The translations under genes and the position numbers were made by a program. This document shows positions 45,201 to 54,949 of a stretch of DNA of 64,000 nucleotides, piece by piece. The stretch's first letter is position 1. Each line of letters opens with the position of its first letter. The notes beneath the pieces are model-generated. The model did no database searches. It was not told the origin of the DNA and was given only the letters and a program-made list of their open reading frames with translations. Origin of the DNA: Plasmopara viticola (Eukaryota; Oomycota; Peronosporomycetes; Peronosporales; Peronosporaceae); assembly GCA_001695595.3 (NCBI GenBank), contig MBPM02000067.1:186001-250000 (forward strand). Reading direction: 5' to 3'.

Positions 45201-46822
45201 GGTTTGCATCCACCATGAAGATGTCTGTTGGTATTCTTTGGCGCTGTCACCAGAATGACTTAGCCAAAGCACCTACTATGATATAGAGTGAGCCTCAAAA
45301 GGTATTACAACTTGAAATCCAACTTCTACAGGCGAGACACTTTACGTATTTTAGCTTACAGCACAACTGTCACACCTGATGAGTCAGAGACTAGTCAACT
45401 CCGAGATATTCCAGGCTTGCATAATGCCAAGCAAGGCGCTGAGAAATCAAGTAAAGGCGTGGGTACGAAGTCATTTCTATCGTACGTTCAAAAGGCCGCA
45501 GACTACTACGAAATGACCGTTTCTTTTGATGCCAAACCACAAAGACTTTTTAACAAACGTGTTGAAATTGCTCTTACGCCTTTCTTGAGTTCTGTGAAAG
45601 AGCTGATCACGCCACAATACATTTAGCAACTAGCGCCAATGAAGGTGTTTCTACCTTAAAACGCACTTAACACGAAGATACTGCTGACCTTTGTAGTCAA
45701 CAAGCACGAGAAGAGGTGGCTTCCTGTTTACGGCTGCTCTTGGCTTGTCAAGCCACGGCCTCTTCGGCCTCCAGAGAGGCCTGGGGTCCTGCAGATGATA
45801 TTTTTTTGAATGTGTGACTCATGAGCTTCCCCAACAGGAAAGTACCGTCTACCTTAGCGCGTGGTCTCCGAGCTGTGCCAGGAAGTCGCTTTTCTTCGTA
45901 TTGGTATCTGGTCTCGGGCATCCGCTTAAAGTCTACGGCCTTTCGAGTATGTGACCCTTTTGTCGTACGGCAATAACGGCGATGGTCTTGAGCACTATCA
46001 GCCGCCGTATGGTCGGCTATAGGCCAACGATACTATAGTCGGTCAAAGCGCAAAATTTTCGCGAAGCGTTTTTTTATGATGCATGTGGAGCAACAAAACA
46101 TCTGATGAGCGAAGGCTATCTTTTTGCGGGACTTCAATGTAGACGCTGGGGCGTAAATTTGATTTCGTGTTGACACGAATACGACAGCGTCAAAGCCGTC
46201 GACCTCGTCAAGGAGCATACGGCAACATATGGTGCTCATTCAGCAGCGCAAATATTCTTGTCTTAAAGGGGAGGGTCTCTTTGCGTAATAGCCAACTAAC
46301 GAGGTCGGGCGAAAAACAACGTTTCGAAAAGGTGCTAAACAAGCCCTGAGGATCAAGGTTGTTTCTAAGCCAGCCCATGTAGATGTTGAGTGCGTCAGCA
46401 CCGTCGTTAGTGTACGCCAACTTGTACCTATCCAAGACCGTAAGAGGTCCGGTACACGATGCTGCATTTTGTTGAATTATACCGATTTTCCTTTTCACAG
46501 CGGTAGAACTTTATGTCGGTAGTACTTTTTCTTTTGAAAAAACGAAGTTTGATTCATTCTTCTATGTCGTAGGCAAATCTAACATTGTTCCTTTTACATC
46601 CATCTGACTTCTCGCAAAGTCAGATACCTGTTGTAGTCGTCTCAGATTAGAGGCTTGGGATAACAGAGGCATTTGAGCTTCTACTCCACTTACCTCATAG
46701 ATACTGGTGCTTCGAAAAGCTAGTAGAAAACATTAGCGTCTCAGCCCGTAAGCGTAGGAGGGTATAAAGCCCGTAGAGGCGTGATAGTGTAAAATCAACC
46801 ATTGATGGTTGGTTAATTAAAT
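42248..46822. other. Repeat-derived desert, no supported gene
   Basis: Only degenerate frames. 45288-45626 plus (112 codons) has no ATG at its start and no signal peptide. 46498-46208 minus (96 codons) contains GADALNIYMGWLRNNLDPQG, weakly like an oomycete WY/LWY effector repeat, but without start or secretion signal. A GC-rich stem (GGCCTCT / AGAGGCC, 45757-45781) and degenerate copies of a short motif near 43640 and 43742 are present. Confidence 0.5.
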
Positions 46823-47107
46823 TCACTGACACACCTCGCAAATACTGCGCAGTGTGCATAGTCGACTCTTCATATCTGACCTTAAAAACTGCCGAAAACT
46901 TTTCCTGAAGGTTGGATCAGCGATTGCTTGTCGGAATGCAGCGGCAAACCGCGGATTTCTGTCCGACATTATTGCGTCCAAAGGGCCATCGTAATTTAAA
47001 TTTCGTGTTAACAAACAGCCCTGCTGTCCAATCCCCACGTATACTGGTAGGAACAGATGCCAAATGCATGGGCAGCACACAAGAACCACTATTTCCCCCG
47101 CTGCCAT
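46823..47107 (-). pseudogene. Ty3/gypsy integrase fragment
   Basis: Contains LDAIMSDRNPRFAAAFRQAI, matching the second catalytic block of gypsy integrases (typically IVSDRDPRFTxxFW). The frame before it is unrelated and no other motif can be seen, so only a short stretch is diagnostic. Confidence 0.55.
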
Positions 47108-48474
47108 CTACATCCGACAGACCAAAAACAATGGCGAGGCCTTTGGACGTTCAGCAAAACATCAGCGCTAGCAGCTTCTACAAAGGGGAAGACAAATGAG
47201 TCGCGAGCCTAGTTCTTCGGCAGGTCGCATAGGTCCTCACACACTTAATTGACCATGTGTGTCACCAATATATTGTGAGCACCGACAAAAAGGTACTTGA
47301 TTGGTGCTAATTAAAGTAACATATACCTTTAGAGCATATCATTAGTCAGGTCTTCATCGTTCGGAGCAACGTCAGGCTAGATCTCTTGACATACCCTAGG
47401 ATGTCTGTCCAATCATAGCGATGCAATTGCGACTGCCGTCAAATTTTTCTGACTCGTCTTTAGCATCTTATCCTGCGATGAACTATCGCAATAAAGGCTT
47501 TAGACTGGCATCCGCTTCATATTTCTGAAAATCCGTTCGTCGGTAAAGCTTCTGAGCTTTTTCATAAAGGACAGCTCAGAATTTAGCTCGCGCAAAAAAG
47601 CGTCGGCTAAGACATTGAGTATTCCAGATTGTATTCAGTGCGGCAAGGAAGACATCCATTTTGTTCCTCTTTGTATCAGATATTGCCCTCCTTCGAAATG
47701 CATGGTTTCTATAGAGGCCAAATAGCTTAAAGACCAGAGGATGTGCATACGCACATGAGTGCACGAGGTGTCTTGCTCATATCCGTCCTAATCGAGTTGC
47801 AATAATGCGCAGCCGATAGCATAGATGGAAGTGCAAACGACTCTATCCTTCGTCCAACAACATCAGCACGGAAGCATGCTTAACGCTTTCCTTGTTGTAT
47901 CAAACGCATATAAGTCCTGCCTTTCCAAGCCTCCAACAGACCGGGTAAAAGCTTTGTGAGACTCGCAATGCCAGCACTGTACGTTGACCAGGCCTAATTA
48001 CTTCCTCAAAAAATTTTAAGAACGAGGCGTAGACTTGTTCGATGCCCCTTTGAACCGAAACCTGCTTACAAAGCAATTGATGACTTTGATCTCCTCTACC
48101 GCGAACACACATTTGTAGATGTTGGCGTAAATTTTACCGGGTCAAAAACTTGCATCAGGGGGTCAAAAAAGCCTTAAGAGCCAACTTATCTGGCCTGGGC
48201 TCAAGCCCGTAATAGTCTAATTGATTGTGTGATAGCCTTTGAAGTATGACTACACACTTTTACCTACGACATATCGCACTTAAGGCTCTGAACTAACAAC
48301 AAATTTGTATGCCTGACTGTCAGTAGAGTTTTAGTACTTAAGCCAACTCAATTGCAAAAATAGTTGTCGATCTTGGCTGAATGTTTTCGTAATCTCTAGC
48401 TTGCGGATCTCCTTATATTTGTTGAGGACGTGTATCGATTTTAAGATTACTACAGGTTCTAATATTGTATTAAA
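47108..48474. other. Desert upstream of the TUTase-like gene
   Basis: No gene seen. 48112-47900 minus has an open frame without recognisable domains. The last 250 bp are AT-rich and probably include the promoter of the downstream gene. Confidence 0.5.
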
Positions 48475-50241
48475 ATGTCAATAGACCTTGATGCCCCACC
48501 GCGCAAGAAGCGACGAGGGCGCCGCAAGTCCAAAGCGGAACGTCTGGCATGTAAAAGCTCCGAATTTACCTCATGTGATGACTTAAAAAGGCTGTTGGAA
48601 GGAAGTTCCAGCTGCGAGTGGGATGCAGCACAGAGTCTTGCGCTGCGGATCGGAACTCTAAACGCCCGAACAACGGTCGTTCGCATCATATTAATTGAAC
48701 ACAAGGCCCCTCGAGCTGCGGCGCACTATGCTAAACGTTTGAAGTTGCAAAGTGACGAGCTGCTGAGCATTATCTTGTCGAACTCGTCGAGTTCGCCACC
48801 ACCACCGCTTTTGCTGGCTCAGTTTCTGGTGGAGCTCGACGAAAATCTGCTGACGACAGACAAAAGACTGCACCACTTTCTATGGCCTTGGCTGCTTCAG
48901 ACGCTGAATAAAAAGGAAGACAAGGCAGCGGTGGGGGCGGCCGTGCACTTGTTGTTGCATCCGACAGTATCTGACAACGTAAAAACGCGAGAAAAACAAG
49001 AACGAGGACAAGAGTTAAAACGCGCATTAGTGGAAAAGTGCTTAAGAACAGGAAAATTGCTTCATCTTGTACCAACACATGCGCGTGCGTTTGCGGATCG
49101 GATTACCATTGGCTCTTCGATGACTCTTGAGGACGAGATAGTGGAGCATGACTCCAATCAATCACATGACGAGGAGTCGCAGCGGCGACTTGAAGTCGCT
49201 CATCGCGTGCAAACAGTCCTTCGTCTCATGTGGTCGGATGCTCGAGTTCTTCTTTTTGGGTCCTCCGTCACTGGTCTTTTGTCGATCTCGAGAGACAACG
49301 ATATGAAGCGAGCGGACATTGATCTCTGTGTACTTCTGCCGTCTGCCCCTCACTTCCACCAAGAAACGGCACCCCTAGTCACTGAAATGAAAGAGCATCT
49401 AAGTGTATATCTTGTACCCGACACGACTGAAGATTCTGAGCATGTTACTGCTGTCACGAGAGCCCGTGTTCCTATTGTACACTTTGTCGACCCATTAACG
49501 AGTCTGCTGTGTGATGTGTGCGTAAATAATGTTTCTGCATTGTGGAATACGCGACTATTGAGGTGGCTATTGCATGGTGGCACCAATGCCACTTTTCTGC
49601 AGCAAAAGCAATTGATGCATGTCCAACAATTCTGCAAATGGTTGCGCAAGTGGCGACACGTCAAGAAACGTGTTGTCAGTAGTGCCTTGAACTCTTATGG
49701 ACTTGTTCTGCTAGCTCTGTACTATCTACAGCGTGCAAGTATTCTTCCTGTTTTGGACTGTAGCAGAGATGCCGTTGAGGACGAGCTCGCACTTCGTGCG
49801 CTAACGGAAGCGGAAATAGACAAGAGGCTTGAAGTTGCTGACAAGATCTTTGTCAGTGCTAAGCAACAGAGTGGTACTATACAGCATTGGCGGGCACTTC
49901 GATGTGGGTTTTTTCGCTTTTACACTTGCGAATTTGACTATGACCACACTGTTGTCAGCTTACGGACGAAAAACCTGATATCAAAGACCAGCAAAGGCTG
50001 GTCTCGTCACAACAATAGCCGACTATGCGTAGAAGATCCGATAGAAATTGAACGCGATCTTGGAGCCTTATGTTCAAAGCGTGCACTTAGTCGTCTGCGT
50101 TGTGCCTTTGCTCACGCTTGCATCGTACTAAGCAAAGTCGAGAAAGGGGATAGTAACACGGTGGACGTGGAGGCAGACTTGATGGCGTCGTGGGCTTATG
50201 AAGACGAAGATGCTCAACTAGAAGAGGAACATACGGAGTAG
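48475..50241 (+). CDS. Cid1-type terminal nucleotidyltransferase (non-canonical poly(A)/poly(U) polymerase)
   Basis: 588 residues, intronless, ATG at 48475. A basic N-terminus (PPRKKRRGRRKSKAER, residues 8-23) looks like a nuclear localisation signal. Residues about 240-350 carry the polymerase-beta fold signature: FGSS at 261-264, D281 and D283 in ADIDLCV, and D347 in LLCDVCVNN. The PAP-associated region follows, with SYGLVLLALYYLQ (407-419) and WRALRCGFFRFYTCEFDY (482-499). These enzymes add A or U to RNA 3' ends and act in RNA surveillance or small-RNA turnover. The stretch between the GS motif and the Asp pair is longer than in typical members (SISRDNDMKRA insertion). The first about 230 residues are family-specific and helical. 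The acidic tail is EDEDAQLEEEHTE. U versus A preference cannot be told from sequence. Confidence 0.85.
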   Translation: MSIDLDAPPRKKRRGRRKSKAERLACKSSEFTSCDDLKRLLEGSSSCEWDAAQSLALRIGTLNARTTVVRIILIEHKAPRAAAHYAKRLKLQSDELLSIILSNSSSSPPPPLLLAQFLVELDENLLTTDKRLHHFLWPWLLQTLNKKEDKAAVGAAVHLLLHPTVSDNVKTREKQERGQELKRALVEKCLRTGKLLHLVPTHARAFADRITIGSSMTLEDEIVEHDSNQSHDEESQRRLEVAHRVQTVLRLMWSDARVLLFGSSVTGLLSISRDNDMKRADIDLCVLLPSAPHFHQETAPLVTEMKEHLSVYLVPDTTEDSEHVTAVTRARVPIVHFVDPLTSLLCDVCVNNVSALWNTRLLRWLLHGGTNATFLQQKQLMHVQQFCKWLRKWRHVKKRVVSSALNSYGLVLLALYYLQRASILPVLDCSRDAVEDELALRALTEAEIDKRLEVADKIFVSAKQQSGTIQHWRALRCGFFRFYTCEFDYDHTVVSLRTKNLISKTSKGWSRHNNSRLCVEDPIEIERDLGALCSKRALSRLRCAFAHACIVLSKVEKGDSNTVDVEADLMASWAYEDEDAQLEEEHTE

Positions 50242-50310
50242 CCATGAGACGCTTAGTTGCAAATATTAATAGCATTGTGGTGTAAGTTACGACGCACATT
50301 AAAAAGCACG

Positions 50311-51273
50311 ATGACTGGGACCGACGGACGTGAGACCACTCCGAGTAGTGAGAGTAGAAAGCTCCAAGACGTTGGAAAGCAGTTGTCAGCAAGAGAGACA
50401 GAGCGAAGACTAAAGTTGCAGCATTTTCTAGTGCTACGGGCTTTCAATCTGCGGCGTCCAAATGAGACTTTGCATCAACAATTTCAGTTTCTTAAGCGGT
50501 GTGGCGAAAGTGCCCATGATGGAAAGGCTTTTCTGCAACTAGACGATTTGTGCGCTTACTTGTCCATTCCACCGTATCGTCGTCTTTTACTCGTCCAAGT
50601 GTTTGGCTTGGCTCCTCGGCAAATGCAAGTGAAATTTGATGATTTTGTGCACTTTTTGCAGTCAGCAGCAGTGCGCGCAGCGCATGCAGAGCCTCAGCAA
50701 CAAGACACAAACCTTCCACCTCCCCCTCCCCGCATTCCGAGATCGAATCATGGGACGGGTGCTCTTGCACTTTTTGATTTAACGCGCGTGAATTATCAAG
50801 TAACTCGCGCTCCACCGGCTCCTGGTCTTTGGAAGAAGCGCGAAGTGACGATTCAGGAGCGGATTGTAGAGTACACCAAGATTGATGACAAAGGTCAACC
50901 ACAGTGCCTTGTCGAGAAGGAACGGCACCAGACAGAGGTTTTGCACATGGAGTCGCTTGATGGCGAGTTTGCTCATCGCGAAATTACCCAGTTTGAGCAA
51001 ACAGAGCACTTGAATGACGAAATAGTTCACTTAGACCACGGACGCGAAGAATTTCTGCACCTTAAGTCTCGACATGATGAAATCTCGCGATTCGAGTCTT
51101 CTGTACCGCCAAGAGGCGCGAGTGGTGGCGGCCGCCCAGAAGAATGCGAGCAACAGCCACCATCGCCTTCGATCAAACGAGATCCGTCTGCGATTGCCTC
51201 GACTGACAATGAACACACTGACAATGAACACACTGACAATAATTCTTTTGTCGCAGCAGAAGAGGATCGGTAA
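50311..51273 (+). CDS. Conserved-looking EF-hand-like protein of unknown function
   Basis: 320 residues from the ATG at 50311 (MTGTDGRETTPSSES); an upstream in-frame TTG (50257) is rejected. It starts only 70 bp after the TUTase-like gene on the same strand. Residues about 65-120 (GKAFLQLDDLCAYLS, YRRLLLVQVFGL, VKFDDFVHFLQSA) have the helix-loop-helix rhythm of an EF-hand pair, but the Ca-binding loop residues are poor, so it may be structural. A Pro-rich stretch (PPPPPRIP) follows. Residues 190-270 form an E/H-rich block with repeated LH-x-E patterns (EVLHMESLDGEFAHREITQ, EHLNDEIVHLD, EEFLHLKSRHDEISRF). The tail has three TDNEH-like repeats. No function assigned. Confidence 0.7.
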   Translation: MTGTDGRETTPSSESRKLQDVGKQLSARETERRLKLQHFLVLRAFNLRRPNETLHQQFQFLKRCGESAHDGKAFLQLDDLCAYLSIPPYRRLLLVQVFGLAPRQMQVKFDDFVHFLQSAAVRAAHAEPQQQDTNLPPPPPRIPRSNHGTGALALFDLTRVNYQVTRAPPAPGLWKKREVTIQERIVEYTKIDDKGQPQCLVEKERHQTEVLHMESLDGEFAHREITQFEQTEHLNDEIVHLDHGREEFLHLKSRHDEISRFESSVPPRGASGGGRPEECEQQPPSPSIKRDPSAIASTDNEHTDNEHTDNNSFVAAEEDR

Positions 51274-51408
51274 TGGTTTTTGACCTGGTGCATGTGGCCA
51301 AAGAGCGTAGGATAGGATACGTCGGGCCGTAATTGCCAAAAAGTGATTGATTTCGTGCACAGCTTACGATGGTGTAGTTTTAACGTTTTTCAAATGATGG
51401 TAGTGAAG

Positions 51409-54400
51409 CTAATTGTCACTGCTAAAATTGCTGTCACTGCTGTTGTTACTTAGCATGTAAATCGAGCGCTTGACCGGTGTAGCATCTCCGCTGTTGTTGT
51501 TGCCATGACCATCCATGTTCTCGGGGCTATTTTTGTCCTTGGCCGTCACCGTACGGCTAATCATCTCATTGATCTCATTCTGCTCCGCGAAGTCGATACA
51601 ATCAGCAACATAATCGACAAGCTCCTGGCAAGTAAGACCCTCGTGAGAAATGATTTTCAGCGGCGCAACCTCAATCTGCTTTTCTGGCTCAGATATGAGC
51701 GGATCTCGGTCTGCACCCGGAGACACGGAAATCTCGACTCGGAATCGTTGAGGGTCCGTTAGCGCAAACTGAACGCGCTCAAAGACGCGCACGACAAAGT
51801 GCGTCATGTAGCAAAGCTCTGGAATATCCTCGATCCACTTGCGTGATTCTTCGCCGATTGGACTTTGAATTACGCACTCCTCGCGTCCATAGCGAAGAAC
51901 ATTTAGCAAAGAGTGCAAGTGCGACTCACTTGTGAAATACAAACGTGTACGCACCGAACGGTGGGCTGACTTAACTTTCTTGGTGTATGACGGATTGAGA
52001 CGGTGGGTGTTGTGGTCTTTTACAATGTCCGGTTGCAGGCCGCGGGCCAAATCCAAGTCGGTGTTGATTTTTGATAATAGCGTTCGGCACATGGCTGAAC
52101 CAATAAAAATCTTTTCATCCGTATTAATGCCATACTCTTGTGGCACGAGAGCGTGAGAAAGCGCGCTCGAAATCTCCAGCAACTCACGCACGTCTGTCAA
52201 GTTTAAATGGGTATTGTGCACTGCATCATATCGAATACAGTCGTGAATGTCGGGAATCTTGGACAGATCATACGTGTCACGTTTCTTCACGTAGAAGTCA
52301 CGGTAAAGTTTAGCCCATCGCTCTCTCATCACTTCGAGAGTCTCACGGCCACAAGGTTCCGGATATTTTATTTCCTCTGGAGGCAACGGTTCTTGTGACC
52401 GTAACTTGCGCAGACCTACGCTGCTGTTGGCAGCATCACTAGAAATGTTGCTTCCTTCACTATGTTTCTTGCGAGGAGTATACGAGTGGATGTGACGCCT
52501 TTCGGATTGAGCCACATCATTCACACTCGCTGAGCGACCCATTGCAGGTGCTAATAGGCGACCTGCAACAGCTTTTTCCTGCTGCCACCTGTCAATCTCG
52601 GTCTTGTACAGCGCTTTTTCCTGAATAATTCGAGTGAGTTGCTCTTTAAGCGACTGTAACAACTTGTGCATTATTCCCATCTTTCGAATGGGTTGGTCCA
52701 CATTGGCAAGCGCAAGTGCCACGGAGCGAATAAGTCGTGAATTAGAGGCAATTAATTGGCTGCAATGGTCTTCACGATGGATAATTTTGTGCAAACGCTG
52801 TTTCACCCGCATAATGATCTCTTGCGCAGAGGAACCCGACTGATCTAGCATCGAATCCGCGTCTTTTGACTTAAGAACGAGTCCAACAAGGATTGGAATG
52901 ATGTCACCCTCAAGCTCTAATAAACCTTTCGCAAACGATGCTGCTGTCTTTTGGACACGACCTTCATCACTCGTGTAAATCTTTAAGTCGTGTCGATAGG
53001 TTGAGTGCAGACGATTCAAGCCACCAGCGCCGCCAGGATACATCATGCGGCGAAATTTTTGCCCAAGATGTTCAGCTTGCTCTTCACCTGTGTGGGTCAA
53101 ATCTCCTCCCCATTTTATTATCAGCAGCAATTTACTCACTCGACGTGTAGATGCCTGTTTGTCAGTTCCTTCGATTGGCACTGTCACAAAATCCTTGGGC
53201 TTCAGCTGTACCTTGCGGTTGATGCCTACAAGTTGCCATCGTTGCAACACATCACGAAGTGTGCGATAACCCTTCACACGGTCAGTTGCATCTTCACCGA
53301 ACTTGACCTCACGCTGCTCCAAGAAATTCATAAATGTCGGATCTCGATGCTCGTACTTTGACAAAAGGTCGTTGCTCACTTGGAGCAGACGCTCCAGGTA
53401 TGCAACAGCCTTGATCTTAAGGTCCATTTTTTTCTTCTTTCTTGCATCATTTCCGTCTCCATTTTCCTGCTGCGACTCACGCAAGCAATCCTCGTAGAAT
53501 TGCAGAAAAGCCGGATGACAAACATTCATCTTCATCTTTTGCTTGGGTGTACGGTCACCGTGTCGGATGACAGCCAGAACGCAGCGCAATTCTTCTTCTT
53601 GGTACTGGGCATTGTCGTTATCGTCCGTGACACTGTCGACTTCAGACACTTCTGACTCGACGATCGACGTGGATGGATCACGAAGCAATGCGCGTCTGTT
53701 TGCCGTGGGTGGTTCCGAAAGCTCTGCACTCAAAGGTCGGGCATCGGGTCCGAAACGGAACGTTACGGAGCTAAAGGCAGAGCTATCGATGCCAAAGTCT
53801 TCGTCCGTCATAGCTCCACCACAAGCAAGCGCTTGCTCGAGGTATTGTGTCAGTAAAATGCCACAATCGTCGTAATATTTTTCTGAGTTTTTCACAAAAC
53901 TCCATCCATTGACATCACACACATATGACGCGTCACGTACGCGTAAAATGTCAAAGCCGCAAATAGTTTGCTTAAATGCTGTGCATATTCGATAAGCAAT
54001 TTGCTTCTCCTCGGTCGACAAAATGACTGGGTACCGCACCTCTTTTCCGTCTGCATCTCGAACGACTCGACCGTCCAAAACGGGAGATTTACGAGCTTCG
54101 GCATGAGCATAGTGTGGCCCCACTGTATAAACCTTGACGTCTGTTCCCTGCGTCGAGAGAAACTCTTCATAAATGTACGAATCGTCACCCGATCGCACCG
54201 TATTGATCTGTGGATCAAATTCACTCGATCGATTACCGACTTTGCGAAACAAGCGCTTGCATCCTCCCCCAGCACTCATTGGGTAATAAATGTAGACGTT
54301 ATGATCTTCTCCGTTTACGGGCTTTTCCACAAACGGTTTGTTGATACGAATACCATTCACTTGAATAAAATCATCCCCTTCAATGACTTCGGGCGGCTCC

Positions 54401-54801
54401 ATTTGACCACCAAAGCCATCGCGGTTTACAAAAACATGGCGCGGCGTTGGAACGTCGTGTTCCTGCAGCACACGATATACCTCTCGGCGGTCCTGGAGCA
54501 GGTACTGGGCACTCAAGTCATTCACGACGACAGGATGCCGCAAAGCCACATAGTCTTGAACCTTCTGTAGTGGAAATCCTTGTGAATAAAAGGCAATTAG
54601 TGCATCGCAACGAGGCCACGCGGCCACAGGCTCGTGCAAAATCGTTTCGTCCCCAAAAAATTCAATTCGAAAAAGATCAAGCCGTAATCGCCCCAGAATT
54701 TCCAGCATAGGAGGTGACTGGGCCTTGCGTTCCATGACGCAGATGCCCAGTGTGTACTTGGCATGATGCGTCTCGACCGCGGCAGTGTTGGTCGACGTCA
54801 T
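51409..54801 (-). CDS. Diphosphoinositol pentakisphosphate kinase (VIP1/PPIP5K), bifunctional
   Basis: 1,130 residues, intronless. The start is taken at the ATG at 54801 (MTSTNTAAVETHHAK, then the usual YTLGICVMERKAQS); the frame extends 22 codons upstream only to a TTG. The N-terminal ATP-grasp kinase has GICVMERK, RIEFFGDETI, KPFVEKPVNGEDHNVYIYYP (155-174), YIYEEFL, DVKVYTVG and CDVNGWSFVK (295-304). The C-terminal histidine-acid-phosphatase-like domain begins with VIRHGDRTPKQK (RHG at 413-415), has KLLIIKWGGDLTHTG, KIYTSDEGRVQKTAA and TSESHLHSLLNVLRYG. Such enzymes make 1-InsP7/InsP8 from InsP6/5-InsP7 and hydrolyse them, linking phosphate status and growth. Length and domain order are normal. 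It is convergent with the upstream plus-strand pair (135 bp between stops). Confidence 0.93.
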   Translation of the reverse strand: MTSTNTAAVETHHAKYTLGICVMERKAQSPPMLEILGRLRLDLFRIEFFGDETILHEPVAAWPRCDALIAFYSQGFPLQKVQDYVALRHPVVVNDLSAQYLLQDRREVYRVLQEHDVPTPRHVFVNRDGFGGQMEPPEVIEGDDFIQVNGIRINKPFVEKPVNGEDHNVYIYYPMSAGGGCKRLFRKVGNRSSEFDPQINTVRSGDDSYIYEEFLSTQGTDVKVYTVGPHYAHAEARKSPVLDGRVVRDADGKEVRYPVILSTEEKQIAYRICTAFKQTICGFDILRVRDASYVCDVNGWSFVKNSEKYYDDCGILLTQYLEQALACGGAMTDEDFGIDSSAFSSVTFRFGPDARPLSAELSEPPTANRRALLRDPSTSIVESEVSEVDSVTDDNDNAQYQEEELRCVLAVIRHGDRTPKQKMKMNVCHPAFLQFYEDCLRESQQENGDGNDARKKKKMDLKIKAVAYLERLLQVSNDLLSKYEHRDPTFMNFLEQREVKFGEDATDRVKGYRTLRDVLQRWQLVGINRKVQLKPKDFVTVPIEGTDKQASTRRVSKLLLIIKWGGDLTHTGEEQAEHLGQKFRRMMYPGGAGGLNRLHSTYRHDLKIYTSDEGRVQKTAASFAKGLLELEGDIIPILVGLVLKSKDADSMLDQSGSSAQEIIMRVKQRLHKIIHREDHCSQLIASNSRLIRSVALALANVDQPIRKMGIMHKLLQSLKEQLTRIIQEKALYKTEIDRWQQEKAVAGRLLAPAMGRSASVNDVAQSERRHIHSYTPRKKHSEGSNISSDAANSSVGLRKLRSQEPLPPEEIKYPEPCGRETLEVMRERWAKLYRDFYVKKRDTYDLSKIPDIHDCIRYDAVHNTHLNLTDVRELLEISSALSHALVPQEYGINTDEKIFIGSAMCRTLLSKINTDLDLARGLQPDIVKDHNTHRLNPSYTKKVKSAHRSVRTRLYFTSESHLHSLLNVLRYGREECVIQSPIGEESRKWIEDIPELCYMTHFVVRVFERVQFALTDPQRFRVEISVSPGADRDPLISEPEKQIEVAPLKIISHEGLTCQELVDYVADCIDFAEQNEINEMISRTVTAKDKNSPENMDGHGNNNSGDATPVKRSIYMLSNNSSDSNFSSDN

Positions 54802-54810
54802 TGGAATGCG

Positions 54811-54876
54811 GGTACCGATTTCGAAGAGGTACAAAAGCGGAATGTGTTGGGTACAAGTACGGTACAAAGCTGGTAC
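54811..54876. promoter_or_regulatory. Cluster of five GGTAC motifs upstream of PPIP5K
   Basis: GGTAC occurs at 54811, 54828, 54850, 54861 and 54872 (spacing 17, 22, 11, 11) in the presumed 5' leader or promoter. Function unknown. Confidence 0.35.
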
Positions 54877-54933
54877 CGGTATAGTAAATTGCTACCATGG
54901 AAGCTGCACCCTTTTTCCATCCAAAGTTAGAAG

Positions 54934-54949
54934 AAATCTGGCGAATGCA
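54934..54949 (-). promoter_or_regulatory. Possible oomycete Inr/FPR-type core promoter of the PPIP5K gene
   Basis: The minus strand reads TGCATTCGCCAGATTT, close to the oomycete core (GCTCATTYYNCAWTTT) with one extra base. It lies about 135 bp upstream of the ATG. Confidence 0.35.

Noticed and set aside
45288..45626. Possible RxLR-type effector
   Set aside because: No ATG at the frame start, no signal peptide and no RxLR-EER arrangement.
46208..46498. Possible WY/LWY effector fold (GADALNIYMGWLRNNLDPQG)
   Set aside because: Similarity is weak; no start, no secretion signal, and it lies in gypsy debris.
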